This document shows positions 20,767 through 32,500 of a DNA stretch of 64,000 bases, piece by piece (within the stretch, counting starts at the first letter, position 1; the number at the start of each line of letters is the position of its first letter). The DNA comes from Stropharia rugosoannulata. Taxonomy: Eukaryota > Basidiomycota > Agaricomycetes > Agaricales > Strophariaceae. The stretch spans positions 62,001 through 126,000 of the forward strand of contig JANCIK010000004.1 of NCBI GenBank assembly GCA_028532985.1, in the 5' to 3' direction. The notes beneath the pieces are model-generated. The model searched no databases and had not been told where the DNA came from. It was given only the letters and a program-made list of their open reading frames with translations. Position numbers and translations under genes: made by a program.

Positions 20767-23700
20767 ATGACCCCGGTTGAATCCACACCACGGATTCCCC
20801 CAACCCCTACTCCACAAAATCATGGACATACCAGTCCGCGTCCTACGCAATCCCAAGGCCTGCAACCCACCGTGCCACTAGCACACGCTGCGCCACCACC
20901 GGGTACACCACCCACCAATATCAACCATCGAGGAACTGCCAGAAAGCAGAAAAAAGGTAGAGGCACCACCCGTATAGCCTCCCTAAACATGCGTGGTGGT
21001 GCCTCCGCACTCACGAAACAGAAATGGCAACAGATTAACCAACTGATGCGCGACCGCCACATTGCGATCCTAGCGCTACAAGAAACACACATGGATGACA
21101 TGCTAGCTGCCGACCTCAACATGCAATTTGCAAACCAGCTATATATCCTACACTCTGCTGATCCCACTCACCCAACCAGTCGCACGGGAATCGCTGTAGT
21201 TATTAATAAACGTAAAATAAAAACACAACAGGTTAACCCCTGCAACATAATACCAGGAAGGGCACAACTAGTTACTGTACAAGTCTCTGGAGACTCGATG
21301 CTAAATATACTAAACATATACGGTCCAAACAACCCTACAGAAAATGCCGAGTTTTGGGCATTTCTGGAGCAGAAATGGCAAGAAGAAAACCTGCCCCTAC
21401 CGGACCTTATGCTGGGCGACTTCAACATGGTTGAAATGCCCATAGACAGGTCCCCAATAAGAAACGACCCGGTTAACACCCGCGATGCTCTGACAAGCCT
21501 AAAAGCTGCTCTGCACTTGTCTGATGGATGGCGACGTGCCCACCCAACAATGACCAGGTTCACTTTTACCCAACCGCCAGGCCCCCTCCAGTCACGATCT
21601 AGAATCGACAGAATCTACGCCTCGCATATGCTCCTTCCTAACACAGAGGATTGGGATATCGACTTTCCCCCCTTCAACACTGACCATCGGATGGTAAGTG
21701 TGACCTTCTCCCCGCCTGACATGCCATACATTGGTAAAGGCAGGTGGTCGATACCAACATACCTGCTCAAAAACAGAAAAATCCTGAAATTCATTCGCAA
21801 TCAAGGCCTAGCACTGCAGGCTGTACTGGACAATCTACGCACCTCACCCAACCTCCGATCCGATACGCATAACGCACAACTGCTCTTTGCAAAATTTAAA
21901 ACCATAGTAACTACACACATTCGCCAGTTCAGTAAAGAATACACACCCATACTTGATAAACGAATAAAAGACTCGAAAGACGATTTATACACATTGGAAA
22001 ATACACGAAATCCGCCAGACAACGTAAACGCCACGCTCGCCCTTCTAGAAGAGCGCATTAAATACCTTGAAGAACTCCGCCACACACGGCTAAGAGATAA
22101 CCTGGCAGCAAAAGCAGCCATCTCTGCTGAATCCATAACAAAATTCTGGATAAATGTCAACAAGGCTAAGGTACCACGAGATACCATCTCAAAATTAAAA
22201 GCCCTTGAAGCTGATGAAAACGGCGAACCAATCTTCCTCACCCGCTCTGACCAAATGGCTGAAGAAGCGAGAAAATACCACGAACTGCTACAAAACCTGG
22301 ACCCCCCAACAGCAAATGCACACCAACTAGACGATGTCCTATCCCACCTTCATGCTCGGCTCCCTACCCAGGAAAAAGGGAAATTAGCAACTTACATCAC
22401 AGAGAACGAAGTGGCAAATGCCATCGGTATATTACCTGATGGAAAAGCCCCCGGAATAGACGGCATACCCCACGAACTCTGGAAGCATCTACTGAACTGT
22501 CACAGAACAAATGCCAAGTACAATATAGCCTCCTTCAACATAGCAAAATGCCTAGCAGATGTCTACAATGACATAGAAAGACATGGCGTCTCAACAACAA
22601 CTGGCTTCTCAAAAGGATGGATGTGCCCGATCTTTAAAAAAGGAGATAAATCCCTTATTAGCAACTACCGCCCTATCACAGTTCTTAACACAGATTACAA
22701 ACTCATGACACGGGTACTAACCACAAGACTCTCTCAAGTCATTGACCCCCTAATCCACCCAGATCAAGCTGGTTTTATTAAAGGACGTAAAATTGAAGAC
22801 CAAACAGACCTAATCAAACTCACCCTAGATGCCTGCGAACTTGAGGAAATAAATGGAGTAATAGTCTGCCTTGATCAGGAAAAGGCCTATGATAAAATAA
22901 GCCATGAATTCATTTGGAGTACCTTGCTAACAATGAATTTCCCTCTACACTTTATTAATACAATCAAGTCCTTATACACAGGCGCAGAAACAGTAATCAT
23001 AATTAATGGCGAGATAAGCAAACCGTACACGGTAAACAGAGGTGCACGGCAGGGTGACCCCCTCTCCTGCCTAATTTTTGACCTAGCCATTGAATCACTG
23101 GCCCAGATGCTACGCCTCTCCCCCCTCCAAGGTATGAAGTTTAAAGGTGCCGTGAAACGCCTTATCGCTACACTCTTTGCAGACGACACATCGGTATACT
23201 TATCTGAAAGCGACAAATTTAGTGTACTACATAATGTCCTGACTGACTGGTGCAAAGCTTCCGGCGCAAAATTCAACATTATGAAAACAATGATTGTTCC
23301 TGCAGGAACCCCAGAATACCGTGCACAAGTACTAGCAACAAGGCTGCTATCCCCTGACTCAGACGAGCCCATACCACAGGACATACATATTATCCCAGAC
23401 GGAACACCTGCCAGAGTGCTAGGAGCGTACATAGGCAATAATATTGACCTACATCAGGTATGGCTACCAAAACTAGAGAAAATTGACAAATCCCTGGCCC
23501 AGTGGGCAAAGTCTCACCCTACCCATGAAGGGAAACGCCTCATAATCAACATGGTCGTTGGCGGCCAAACCCAATACCTAGCCAGAGTCCAAGGTATGAG
23601 CAAAGACATAGAGAGAACCCTGCAAAACAAAATAACTGCATTTATGTGGGATGGCAAACAACCTGCAGTAAATAAAGACACGATGCAACTACCACCCCTT

Positions 23701-25857
23701 GAAGGAGGCAAAAGCATTCTAAATATTGAAATGCGCAACGATGCAATACAGCTCTGTAAACTACGTGCATTCACCATGAATCCAGACTCCCGCCCACGCT
23801 GGGCCTACATAGCAGACCGCTTGATTGCTCTGAACATCCCCACCTCCCAAGGTGTAGACTCCTCCTCTGGTGCAGCAATAAATATATATACCCAGACTTG
23901 GACAACCAATATGTCGAGACACTCTACCCTACCACACTCCATTAAACATATGCTCAAGATCGCAAAGAAATACAATGTAACTCTGGAAGTAACCAACCCG
24001 CACCTGGCTCTCCGCAGAGCCATGCCCCTCTGGCACCACATAGCCTTATCAGGGAGACGCGAAGTACGGAATAATGGACCCAAGCAAACATGCCTGCGGG
24101 TCATCCATAAAGTTCTTACAGTAGGAGATGCTGCAGATCTTATTCAAGGAATCAACATTGCAAATAACCGACCATGCAGTAAACGTGTAAACTGTGCATG
24201 TGCCCTTTGTCACCATGATCGCTCCAAAGGCTGCACACACCCAAGTAAATGCCGCGAAGCAGCAAACAAAATATTAAAAGCACTCCCCCCAAAATGGGAC
24301 CCCTCAAATGCATTCCAATCTGATGGTCTTGACCTCCCAGATCAATTACGAGCACAAAATGCAGTACATCTTCAAAACAACGACACACTCCTATTTGACC
24401 CCGTTACAATATCCTCCACATTTCCACATAAAGAACTCAGAGTTTTCTGTGGAAGTATACCCCCCCATGCACAACTTACCCCTTCTCGCCCTCTACCCAC
24501 CCTACTAAGGGAATCTGACCCGCTATGCACAGTCTTCATCATGACGCGCACACTCTACCCAGACTCAAAAGACTGTTTCTCCCTTGCTACAATGTACTAT
24601 GGACAAAGTAATGAAAATAACTGTACCCTAGCATGCCTAGAAAGGACCAATAACCGCCCGTGGCCCTCCATTGCAGTGGCACTCAGTGCCATAGCATATG
24701 TACTATCTAACCTTGATAATAACACAATACTAGAGATAAAGATAAATAACACCCAATGTATTACTGCCCTCACTACAAAGCTCCAGGACCTGGAGAATAA
24801 TGGATGGCGCCTTGGCAACGCCCCTGCCACTGTCTTCAAGGACACTGTCGCGCTACTGAGACTACATGGCTCGAGAATACGTCTTCGTATCCTGTCTAAA
24901 AAGACCACTGCCAGAGGAATACTTACCCGGATGTTAGCCCTAACCACACTTGCCGAGCATGCCAGGCCCATGAACATCCTCCCATCTCCCAGACCTCTGC
25001 CTCAAGATAGCATTACACCCACAACTTCTGGAATGTGTCTGCATTCAATCACACAAGCCCAAGCATACCACACAATACTTACCATAAATACACCACAAAC
25101 CCGCGAAGCAACATGTGTTATGATAGAGAACACTCAATCCGCCACCGAGAAACTCCTACAGTATATCCCCGCCACAACTGCCATATGGAAATCATCCCGA
25201 AACAAGACCAATATACCTCTTCGACTCCGTGGTTTCCTATGGCGCCTACTACATAACTCCTACAAATTAGGAAATTACTGGATCAGAATCCCAAACCGAG
25301 CACACTGGGCTATATGCTCTAGATGCGACAATGCAACAGAAGACATTAATCACATCCTTTTTGCATGCAATGTGTCTGGGCAAAGCACCGTCTGGCGGGA
25401 CGTCGAAAGTCTATGGTCTCACACCAATCTACCATGGACACAACCCTCCCTCGGACTTATACTGGGTAGTGGTCTAGCTAAATTTAAACAACCAGACACT
25501 AAATGCCCCACACCTGGTATAAATAGATTATACAATATACTACTGACTGAAGCCGCTCACTTCATCTGGAAAATACGCTGTGAGTGGCGTATACAAAACA
25601 ATGCATGCGAGGATAAAATACTCTCTGAAGTAGCAATCATGAACAAATGGTCTGCACAACTACAAAGACGACTCTTACTAGACAGACTTCACACAGATCG
25701 CTCCCGCTATGGCAGCAAAGCCATCCGCAGCAACCTTGTGTATACCACATGGGAGAAACTACTGACAAACATTGACAACCTTCCTGATGACTGGGTCATC
25801 AATACCGGGGTTATAGTGGGTATTAAAGGGCACCGTCCTCCAGGACGGAACCGCTAG
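20767..25857 (+). CDS. LINE ORF2 protein: AP endonuclease and reverse transcriptase
   Basis: The frame is open from 20518 to 25857. The first in-frame ATG is 20767, giving 1,696 residues. An AP-type endonuclease comes first (RIASLNMRGG, LALQETH, LMLGDFNM, SRIDRIYAS, FNTDHRMVSV), which nicks the target to prime synthesis. Reverse transcriptase follows with GKAPGIDGIPHELW, SNYRPITVLNTDYKLMTRVL, DQEKAYDKISHEF, ARQGDPLSCLIF and the catalytic LFADDTSVYL. A region after about 23,900 has no clear catalytic motif. A C-terminal zf-RVT-like zinc-binding domain (GFLWRLLHNSYKLGNYW, then CSRC..HILFAC) lies near 25,230-25,375. All catalytic motifs are intact. Translation may depend on reinitiation after ORF1, because 1.3 kb separates the frames. 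Confidence 0.93.
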   Translation: MTPVESTPRIPPTPTPQNHGHTSPRPTQSQGLQPTVPLAHAAPPPGTPPTNINHRGTARKQKKGRGTTRIASLNMRGGASALTKQKWQQINQLMRDRHIAILALQETHMDDMLAADLNMQFANQLYILHSADPTHPTSRTGIAVVINKRKIKTQQVNPCNIIPGRAQLVTVQVSGDSMLNILNIYGPNNPTENAEFWAFLEQKWQEENLPLPDLMLGDFNMVEMPIDRSPIRNDPVNTRDALTSLKAALHLSDGWRRAHPTMTRFTFTQPPGPLQSRSRIDRIYASHMLLPNTEDWDIDFPPFNTDHRMVSVTFSPPDMPYIGKGRWSIPTYLLKNRKILKFIRNQGLALQAVLDNLRTSPNLRSDTHNAQLLFAKFKTIVTTHIRQFSKEYTPILDKRIKDSKDDLYTLENTRNPPDNVNATLALLEERIKYLEELRHTRLRDNLAAKAAISAESITKFWINVNKAKVPRDTISKLKALEADENGEPIFLTRSDQMAEEARKYHELLQNLDPPTANAHQLDDVLSHLHARLPTQEKGKLATYITENEVANAIGILPDGKAPGIDGIPHELWKHLLNCHRTNAKYNIASFNIAKCLADVYNDIERHGVSTTTGFSKGWMCPIFKKGDKSLISNYRPITVLNTDYKLMTRVLTTRLSQVIDPLIHPDQAGFIKGRKIEDQTDLIKLTLDACELEEINGVIVCLDQEKAYDKISHEFIWSTLLTMNFPLHFINTIKSLYTGAETVIIINGEISKPYTVNRGARQGDPLSCLIFDLAIESLAQMLRLSPLQGMKFKGAVKRLIATLFADDTSVYLSESDKFSVLHNVLTDWCKASGAKFNIMKTMIVPAGTPEYRAQVLATRLLSPDSDEPIPQDIHIIPDGTPARVLGAYIGNNIDLHQVWLPKLEKIDKSLAQWAKSHPTHEGKRLIINMVVGGQTQYLARVQGMSKDIERTLQNKITAFMWDGKQPAVNKDTMQLPPLEGGKSILNIEMRNDAIQLCKLRAFTMNPDSRPRWAYIADRLIALNIPTSQGVDSSSGAAINIYTQTWTTNMSRHSTLPHSIKHMLKIAKKYNVTLEVTNPHLALRRAMPLWHHIALSGRREVRNNGPKQTCLRVIHKVLTVGDAADLIQGINIANNRPCSKRVNCACALCHHDRSKGCTHPSKCREAANKILKALPPKWDPSNAFQSDGLDLPDQLRAQNAVHLQNNDTLLFDPVTISSTFPHKELRVFCGSIPPHAQLTPSRPLPTLLRESDPLCTVFIMTRTLYPDSKDCFSLATMYYGQSNENNCTLACLERTNNRPWPSIAVALSAIAYVLSNLDNNTILEIKINNTQCITALTTKLQDLENNGWRLGNAPATVFKDTVALLRLHGSRIRLRILSKKTTARGILTRMLALTTLAEHARPMNILPSPRPLPQDSITPTTSGMCLHSITQAQAYHTILTINTPQTREATCVMIENTQSATEKLLQYIPATTAIWKSSRNKTNIPLRLRGFLWRLLHNSYKLGNYWIRIPNRAHWAICSRCDNATEDINHILFACNVSGQSTVWRDVESLWSHTNLPWTQPSLGLILGSGLAKFKQPDTKCPTPGINRLYNILLTEAAHFIWKIRCEWRIQNNACEDKILSEVAIMNKWSAQLQRRLLLDRLHTDRSRYGSKAIRSNLVYTTWEKLLTNIDNLPDDWVINTGVIVGIKGHRPPGRNR

Positions 25858-26062
25858 TCTAAGACTAGTTGCCCTTTGGAGTCCCACACTACCAGCTCAG
25901 GCTGTGTGTGCGTAAAAGCATTCCTCGGGGTGGATATGATTCATGCATAGGGACACCCTGTCCCTATCCCTTCCTAGCCGGTAGAAGGAGTCACCCTGCT
26001 ACAGCAGTGTACTGCCTCTCTACTATTAAAGCTCCACCAAAAAAAAAAAAAAAAAAAAAAAA
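25858..26062 (+). other. LINE 3' untranslated region and poly-A tract
   Basis: About 180 bp of non-coding sequence is followed by an uninterrupted A-run (26039-26064, the last two bases shared with the target duplication). This marks reverse transcription from a polyadenylated RNA. Confidence 0.9.
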
Positions 26063-26078
26063 AAGCTTAATCTGAATG
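26063..26078. repeat. Right target-site duplication of the LINE
   Basis: An exact second copy of AAGCTTAATCTGAATG directly follows the poly-A run. Confidence 0.93.
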
Positions 26079-26326
26079 ATTATCGGAGCATGTCTTCTCC
26101 GACTTTCTTTGTTATCTGTCACCTTGTGTTGTGACCATTCACTGCCATTCAGCCTCGTTCAACCGATGAAAGCGCAAATCAGCACAATAGGTGCCGACGA
26201 TCAATACTCAGTACGTGTCCCAAATATAGCTTAGCAGGACCACACGGTGGAGAAGAAAGCGCGCAGCGCGCTATGCACACCTGCGCAGCCTCGACGTGAC
26301 GGTGACTCGGTTCTCAGTCGACGCCC

Positions 26327-26334
26327 TATAAATA
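26327..26334 (+). promoter_or_regulatory. TATA box of ABC gene 1
   Basis: TATAAATA lies 46 bp upstream of the ATG. It is within the 300 bp of original promoter sequence left between the LINE and the gene. Confidence 0.6.
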
Positions 26335-26379
26335 CAGGCAATTTGTACCCGCCTAACAGCAATTCCACTCCCACTTGCG

Positions 26380-28888
26380 ATGCTGCCGCAGCTCGACGAG
26401 AAAGCCCCAAAATCCTACGATAATGTCAAGATCGAGGACCTGCAGTTAGGGGTCTGGTCCCTCAGGGTGGAGAAAAGTCCATCTTTTCAAGGACCACAAA
26501 GGCTATGGGCCGACGCGCAGGAAGTCGTTCCGTTCCTTTGGCGTCTGGCGCAGGATATATTTACCGCAGTTCCTTTCTACTCTGCTGTCTACCTTATATG
26601 CCAGATGACAGAAGGTTTGGAGGACTTGGTGTTACTTGGAATGTCGGAGCGGTTGCTTCAGACGGTACGTGAATTGCTAATCTATTGACCGTGCACTCAT
26701 ATCTTATCGCAGGTAGAAACTGGTCTTGTTTCGGGGAAACCTGATTTGCCGGCTATTTTTAGAGATGTATTATACAGAATTGGATTCGCACTTCTGTTTG
26801 CAGTACTGCAGTGGTATAGGTTTGTAACATACGTCAGACGTGGGGAATTGTGTTCTTACTCATTTTCTTTTAAGCTTGAGGGTTCGAAACATCATGCATA
26901 CCAAAGTCATGAGCTACTTCCAATTGTTACTTATCAAAGCCAACATGCGACTCGATCTTGCGTCCTCACAAGGTTGGTGTTTTTAAATTATACAAGTTGC
27001 TATCAAAATAACTGACACCTACACAGAACCAGGTAGCATGCCGACTACGAGTGCTCGGGAAGCTTGGGATGCAGTCGAGGGAATTGTGAGACTTGTTCGA
27101 GGCGTCATGCGGACTGGTAGCCAGTTGGCATTCATCGTGCATATATCGCGGTCATCCGGTGGCCCACTCTTTGTAATGCTTTGCCTCAGTCATCCGGTCA
27201 TGAGTTCATACCTTGCACCAAGGATTTGGGATGAAGGTACGCCGCCAGCTATTATCTAATCAATGACACACATAACTGAAGGCTACTAGTGATGTATGGG
27301 TACATTGGTAACCTAACTTATCGCAGGGTGAAAGCACTTGAGAAATTTGCGGATGGATCGATGCGACAGGATATCATTAGCGGTGGTCTGGCAGATTGGA
27401 TAGCATCCCGTAAGTAAAATCTACGTCGCTTTCCGTAACATTCTAACCTGCTAGTAGAGTATGAACGTTCTCTCAAAGCTCTAGGGAATGTGTCAACTAT
27501 GCATCCATTCTACCAAGATGAAAGCAGAGACCACGTTTTCAAAAAGATTTTCCTCAGCCTGATGGATTTTTCCCCCATGGTATGCTATTTAGTTATTTAC
27601 CTGCTCAGAATTGCTCATCTGCCATTTTAGCTCTACTGCGCCGTCAACGCTGCCTTAAACCCACTGAAATTCAGCGTCTCTTCTGTTGCCATGCTTCAAC
27701 AGTCTTCTACCCAAGTACGATTCTCGGTACAGCATACTCTTATGTATGGCCAGATGTTCAAGCGTAGCGTGGTCTCGCTTAAGAACCTTTATAAAGTACA
27801 AGATGACGCGTTGAATTCCAAGGAGAAAGGAATAATACCGTATCCATCACCAAATTCCGACCCAGAGGAAACGGTCAAGGGAATGTCGTTCGAGCTCAGG
27901 TTTGTCGCTATTAACGAAGCAGATTCGAACACTTTTCTGAAACGGCCATTTTCTTCATTAGTGATGTATCTTTCTCTTACCCTGGCGCGCAAAGCAAGTC
28001 TCCAGCTCTGAAGAACGTCTCGCTGAATATCAAAGCTGGCCAACTCGTCGTCATCGTCGGCGCCAACGGTGGAGGCAAGTCTACACTTATCCGCATTCTC
28101 TCCCGACTGTATGACCCAGCTTCTGGGGAGATGCATATCGATGGCCGGCCATCGAAAGACTATATCGTGTCCGATTTACACAAGGCTACCGCGCTGCTCA
28201 GTCAGGACAACAACTTATATCCACTCTCTCTTTCCGAGAATATTGGATTGGGGTATCCCGATCGCGCTCATGATAGCGAGCTTGTTAAACAGGCTGCGGA
28301 AGAGGGTGGTGCTGCGGAGTTTATAGCAAAGCTCAAAGAAGGAGTTAACACCATCCTGGACCCAGTTTTGGACGTTTTCCAGATGAATCTATACGATAAC
28401 AAGGAGCACGTGCTGTACAAGGAGATGGAGCAGTTAAGGAAGAGGATTGATGTATCTGGGGGAGAAAGGCAGAAGGTTGTCGCGTAAGTTCTGTGTACCT
28501 CTGTAAGTGAGATGTGACTGACGATTGCATACAGCGCGCGATCTTTCATGCGCTTCAGGTCAGGGAACATCAAGTTCGTCGCAGTTGACGAACCAAGCTC
28601 TGCTCTGGACGCGGAGGCAGAGTTGACTCTTTTCCAAAACTTGATCAAAAAGAGAGAAGGCAAAACAATGGTTTTTGTCACACACCGCTTTGGGCACCTG
28701 ACCCGGTATGCCGACCAAATAATGTACGTTCCCCGTTTCTTCCCTTCAGGAAAATGGCTTATCGAATGATGTGTAGTTGCATGAAAGATGGGTCTGTCTT
28801 TGAGTCTGGATCTCACGACGAGTTGATGGCGAAACAAGGGGAGTACGCGAAGCTTTATGAAATTCAGGCCAGTGCCTTTGCTAAATAA
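26380..28888 (+). CDS. Half-size ABC transporter, paralogue 1
   Basis: Ten exons (26380-26664, 26713-26819, 26881-26972, 27027-27236, 27290-27409, 27458-27579, 27631-27899, 27962-28483, 28535-28723, 28777-28888) give 675 residues. The first 390 or so form a diverged transmembrane part with hydrophobic segments such as FLWRLAQDIFTAVPFYSAVY and GFALLFAVLQWY. The ATPase domain has Walker A GANGGGKST, Q-loop LLSQDNNLYP, signature VSGGERQ, Walker B KFVAVDEPSSALD and H-loop VFVTHRFGH, so it should hydrolyse ATP. Between Q-loop and signature there is an extra segment of about 24 residues (QMNLYDNKEHVLYKEMEQLR) compared with ordinary ABCB-type transporters. It would act as a dimer in a membrane; the substrate is unknown. 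A LINE sits 300 bp upstream. Confidence 0.9.
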
Positions 28889-29024
28889 TAACGTTGTGTA
28901 TTACTATCACTTTTTGTATTCCTGTACATTTGAAATCGCGTAGACTATAACATTTACATGTTTTTGGGGCATCACAATACATTTGGATTCAACTTAACCG
29001 CGGACAAAATGCTGTGCCTACCCA

Positions 29025-29246
29025 CACTGCTGGCGCCTACCCATGTTTCATGGCCAAAATTGTGCCGGCAAATATGACATGTTTTCAAATCGACATATAT
29101 GGCTCACAAAAAGCTCACAAAAGTCTTCGGGGTTCCCTTAAATGGTAAGACCGATGCCTTTTTGCCCGCCAAAACGATACTACCAAAAACATGACATATC
29201 TGGAAGCATCTTTTTGGTCACCAAATATAGGTCGGCGCCAGCAGTG
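29025..29246. mobile_element. Small inverted-repeat element (MITE candidate)
   Basis: CACTGCTGGCGCC at 29025 is repeated inverted at 29234-29246, and the similarity continues imperfectly for about 35 bp (left ..CATGGCCAAAA, right read inversely ..GGTGACCAAAA). The 222 bp unit has no coding potential. CCA flanks both sides, which could be a 3 bp target duplication. It lies in the tail-to-tail interval between ABC gene 1 and the DUF2235-WD40 gene. Confidence 0.55.
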
Positions 29247-29515
29247 CCACTTCCAGAATAAATCTTTTGCAGGGGCCTCTCACCGGCTGAATATGTTCCA
29301 CCTGTTTTTATGACTCTTCAAATTTAATTAATGCAACTTTTGAACATTTACTATAACAAGGGTCCTAGTATTTCTGCTTACTACGCAAAGACACTACAGT
29401 TTGGTACTACAGATATTCCGAAACAAATATAATTTCACGGTTGCATTGCAGCTGTAGTAGTACTTCTCATACTTTTCGACACATACGCTAAAGATTATCA
29501 GCCCACAAGAAAGTA

Positions 29516-32500
29516 CTATTTGAGGGTGACATCCCAAACCCGAAGTGTCCAGTCGTCGGATCCCGAGACGACACGAAATCCGTCTGGAAAAAAGCAAACA
29601 GAACTGACATCCCTTCGATGCCCTTTCAGTGGCTCCCCAATTTGTTTCCCGGTTGCGACATCCCAGATGCGAACTGTGCGATCTGCCGAGCCCGAGGCTA
29701 TGCGACGTCCATCTGGTGAGAACGAGACAGAATAGACGGTACTTTCATGCCCAACCAGAGACTGTCCGACTTGACAACCGGTAGCCACATCCCAAATTCT
29801 AATTGTACAATCGGCAGAGCCAGAGACGACTGTACTCCCATCCGGCGAGAACGCTATTGAATGAACGTAATCTTTATGACCTTCTAATGGCAAGCCAAGC
29901 TGTGTCCGCGCGTCCGCGTCCCAAATACGGAGTGTCTTGTCTGTCGAGCCAGAAGCTATCCGCGTTCCATCTGGAGAGAATGAGAGAGATAATACAGCTC
30001 CCGTGTGGCCTTCGCCTTCCATACATTGCCATGCTATCGTGTCTCCGACTCCTTTGATATCCCAGATGCGAAGTGTTTTATCGGAGCCCGAAACTAACCG
30101 TTTCCCGTCTGGTGAAAATGACATGGTAGAGACGAAGTGGTGGTGGATGTATAGTATCCGCGGTGGGACAGATGTGTTATTCCATATCGTGAATGTCTGG
30201 TCGGTTGATGCGGACGCTATATACGCTCTATTCGGTGAAAATGCAATGCAATTGATTAAAGCACTTTCATGTGCAATGAGATTTTCTGTAATCTTCTCTC
30301 CCGTTGATGTGTTCCACTGAAAGAGGGTACCGTTCTTAGAACCAGATACTATCCTCATACTATCTTCGGAAATTGCAATTGAGCATACCGGAGATCGGTC
30401 CCCTTTCAGCACAAGGCGCTGATCTGTATATTAAATGAGTAAGCATCATGTAGTAATAAATGTTTAACCCACAAGTTGTAAACTCGTCGAGAAACCTCCG
30501 TTCCTCTTTTTCATACATTCTGATTGGTCCATCGTGAAGTGAGGATTGCTTAGCTTTTATCTTATCACGCATCCGAAGTTGTGTCCTGTGATCTTTTAGC
30601 AGCGCTCTGGTCTTTCTGATGAGCTGACTTCTACTCTTATCATCAACGGTATGCTGGTCGTCTTCAGCGGTAATGTAAAGCATCACCTCCTCATAGACTG
30701 TTTGTCTTCCAACGTCTGAATCCTGCAGGTGAGTAGCTTGTAGTGGACTCGGCTCTTATAACATACCAGAGATGGAAAAACGGGTAACAGCATCCCATAA
30801 AGTATGGTCTTTGTCCAGAACAAACTTGTTTATCAACGCTTTCAAAAGTTCGTCTGCATCAGTAACAACCCAGTTGTCAATGCTTGCTGCGCTTTGGAGA
30901 TCGTTCCCAATAGAATGTAATGTTAAGAGGGCTCTGGGTATGTAACCGCCCTTACTCAAAGCCCGCAGAACTGAGAAGTGAAGTTTTTGACCATGTTCAA
31001 TAGTTCGACTGCGCCCTAGATGCGGCCTAATAAGGCAACATACATGAGTCAATGCTTGACAATACAGATGGAATACTCACTTATGTGTCGAGCGTTTTCC
31101 GCCAAGTTTACTCGTATATGTCCAACGCCTCCAAGGAAGAAGTTCAAATATCCACCAGGTTCCTCTAAGGGATTTGACAACTTTAACGTCTTCATCATAA
31201 TGAAGTCGATGAGCCACCAGTTTTGTGCGAAGGCCAAAACCACCTGCTTCGTGAATCATCCAACGCAATGCAGGCCGATTTCCTTTTGTATTTAGCCCAC
31301 CACTAAATGTATTCAGTCCCCCATTGCAAGAAAGATAAACCACAATAGCTTACATATCTCCATGAGTACCAGAAAACCAAACCTCAATCGTCTGCGGCCG
31401 GGAAATTAAGCTGTTGGATGTTTGTCTCCGTACAGTCTTTCTGATATCATGATCTCTGCCGTCTTGCGCAGAAAGGCGATTAGCATATAGTGGTAGGAAC
31501 ATAACCCGACACTCATCGAGTGCTAGTGCATGACGAAAGTAGCATACATGTTCCATGCCTTCAGCCACTCCTGGAAAAGCTATGCTATCCACTCCTACAA
31601 TTCCCAAGTGTGACGTTGTATCCCTGTAGGTAGGAACACTAAGGAGATATCATAGTTATATAGATTAACAACAAACCAGGCCCCAATAAAGTGAACCTTG
31701 ACATCCTTCCTCGAAAAAGTCTTCTTGAAATGTTCGGCCAGGTCAACGCCCCCGTTGCTTAAGTCACGGTAGATCTCATATGCACTATAATTGAATTGTA
31801 TGTAAGAGTATAAAATAGCCGAAAAAAATACGCCTTACAATGGGATTTGCATCTCGTTTCCTTTGCTGATTAGGCCAACCTAAGGTTTGACATGAGAGTT
31901 GACATCGCTGAGAGTCTGTCCGTCCATACTTTTGCGATCATTGCAGAGAGAACCCGGACTTGAAGTGCTCCGCGAGCAAATCCTAGAGTAATCACGTTAT
32001 TGAGGAGAGCAATGACAACGCACATAGTCTACAGACATACCAAAACAAAATATCCTGTCACCTGCTTCGTAATGATCGCAAAGCCAGTGATATGCAGCTT
32101 GTACCGTCTGCTCAAATCTCCTACCACAAGGTCAAGCTTTGTTAATGCATGAAACAAGAGCTGATTGCCTCACCAGGAAATGGCTGTGTCAAGATCTTGC
32201 TCAAAAATCTGTCGCACGGATTTAAACCCTTTGAAGGAATTCCACGATATCGTGTAAGGGCCGCTGCCACTATCATACCAAGTGAGCTGCATCGAGCCGT
32301 CGATATTACTGACTAAGTTGTAAATCTCGACAATATTAGTATTCTAATTAACGGTTGCGAGTGTTAATCACTCAACGTTCGGTGTTAATAGGGCACGCAC
32401 CGTGACAGCATGTCGATTCCACTCGCTGTCTATGCAGATCACCAAATTTTTAGTATTGTTTGACGTATTGTGGCAGCATTCTGTCCCGCCCTTCGAGCTG

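Larger units (their letters stand above)
10315..26064 (+). mobile_element. Full-length-looking non-LTR (LINE) retrotransposon, interrupted by a copia element
   Basis: The element runs from just after the left target duplication to the A-tract. Removing the nested copia element and its 5 bp duplication leaves about 10.4 kb. In order it has a long 5' region (with an antisense open frame), ORF1 with a CCHC knuckle, a spacer containing a decayed second piece of ORF1, ORF2 with AP-type endonuclease and reverse transcriptase, a 0.2 kb 3' region and a run of about 26 A. The two-ORF layout, AP endonuclease and C-terminal zinc-binding domain resemble fungal Tad-like LINEs; the clade is inferred without a tree. 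The sense strand is rich in A and C, unlike the host genes. The insertion lies about 300 bp upstream of an ABC transporter gene. Confidence 0.92.

Noticed and set aside
26039..26064. Poly-A run as a simple microsatellite
   Set aside because: It lies exactly between the LINE 3' region and an exact 16 bp target duplication, so it is the reverse-transcribed poly-A tail.
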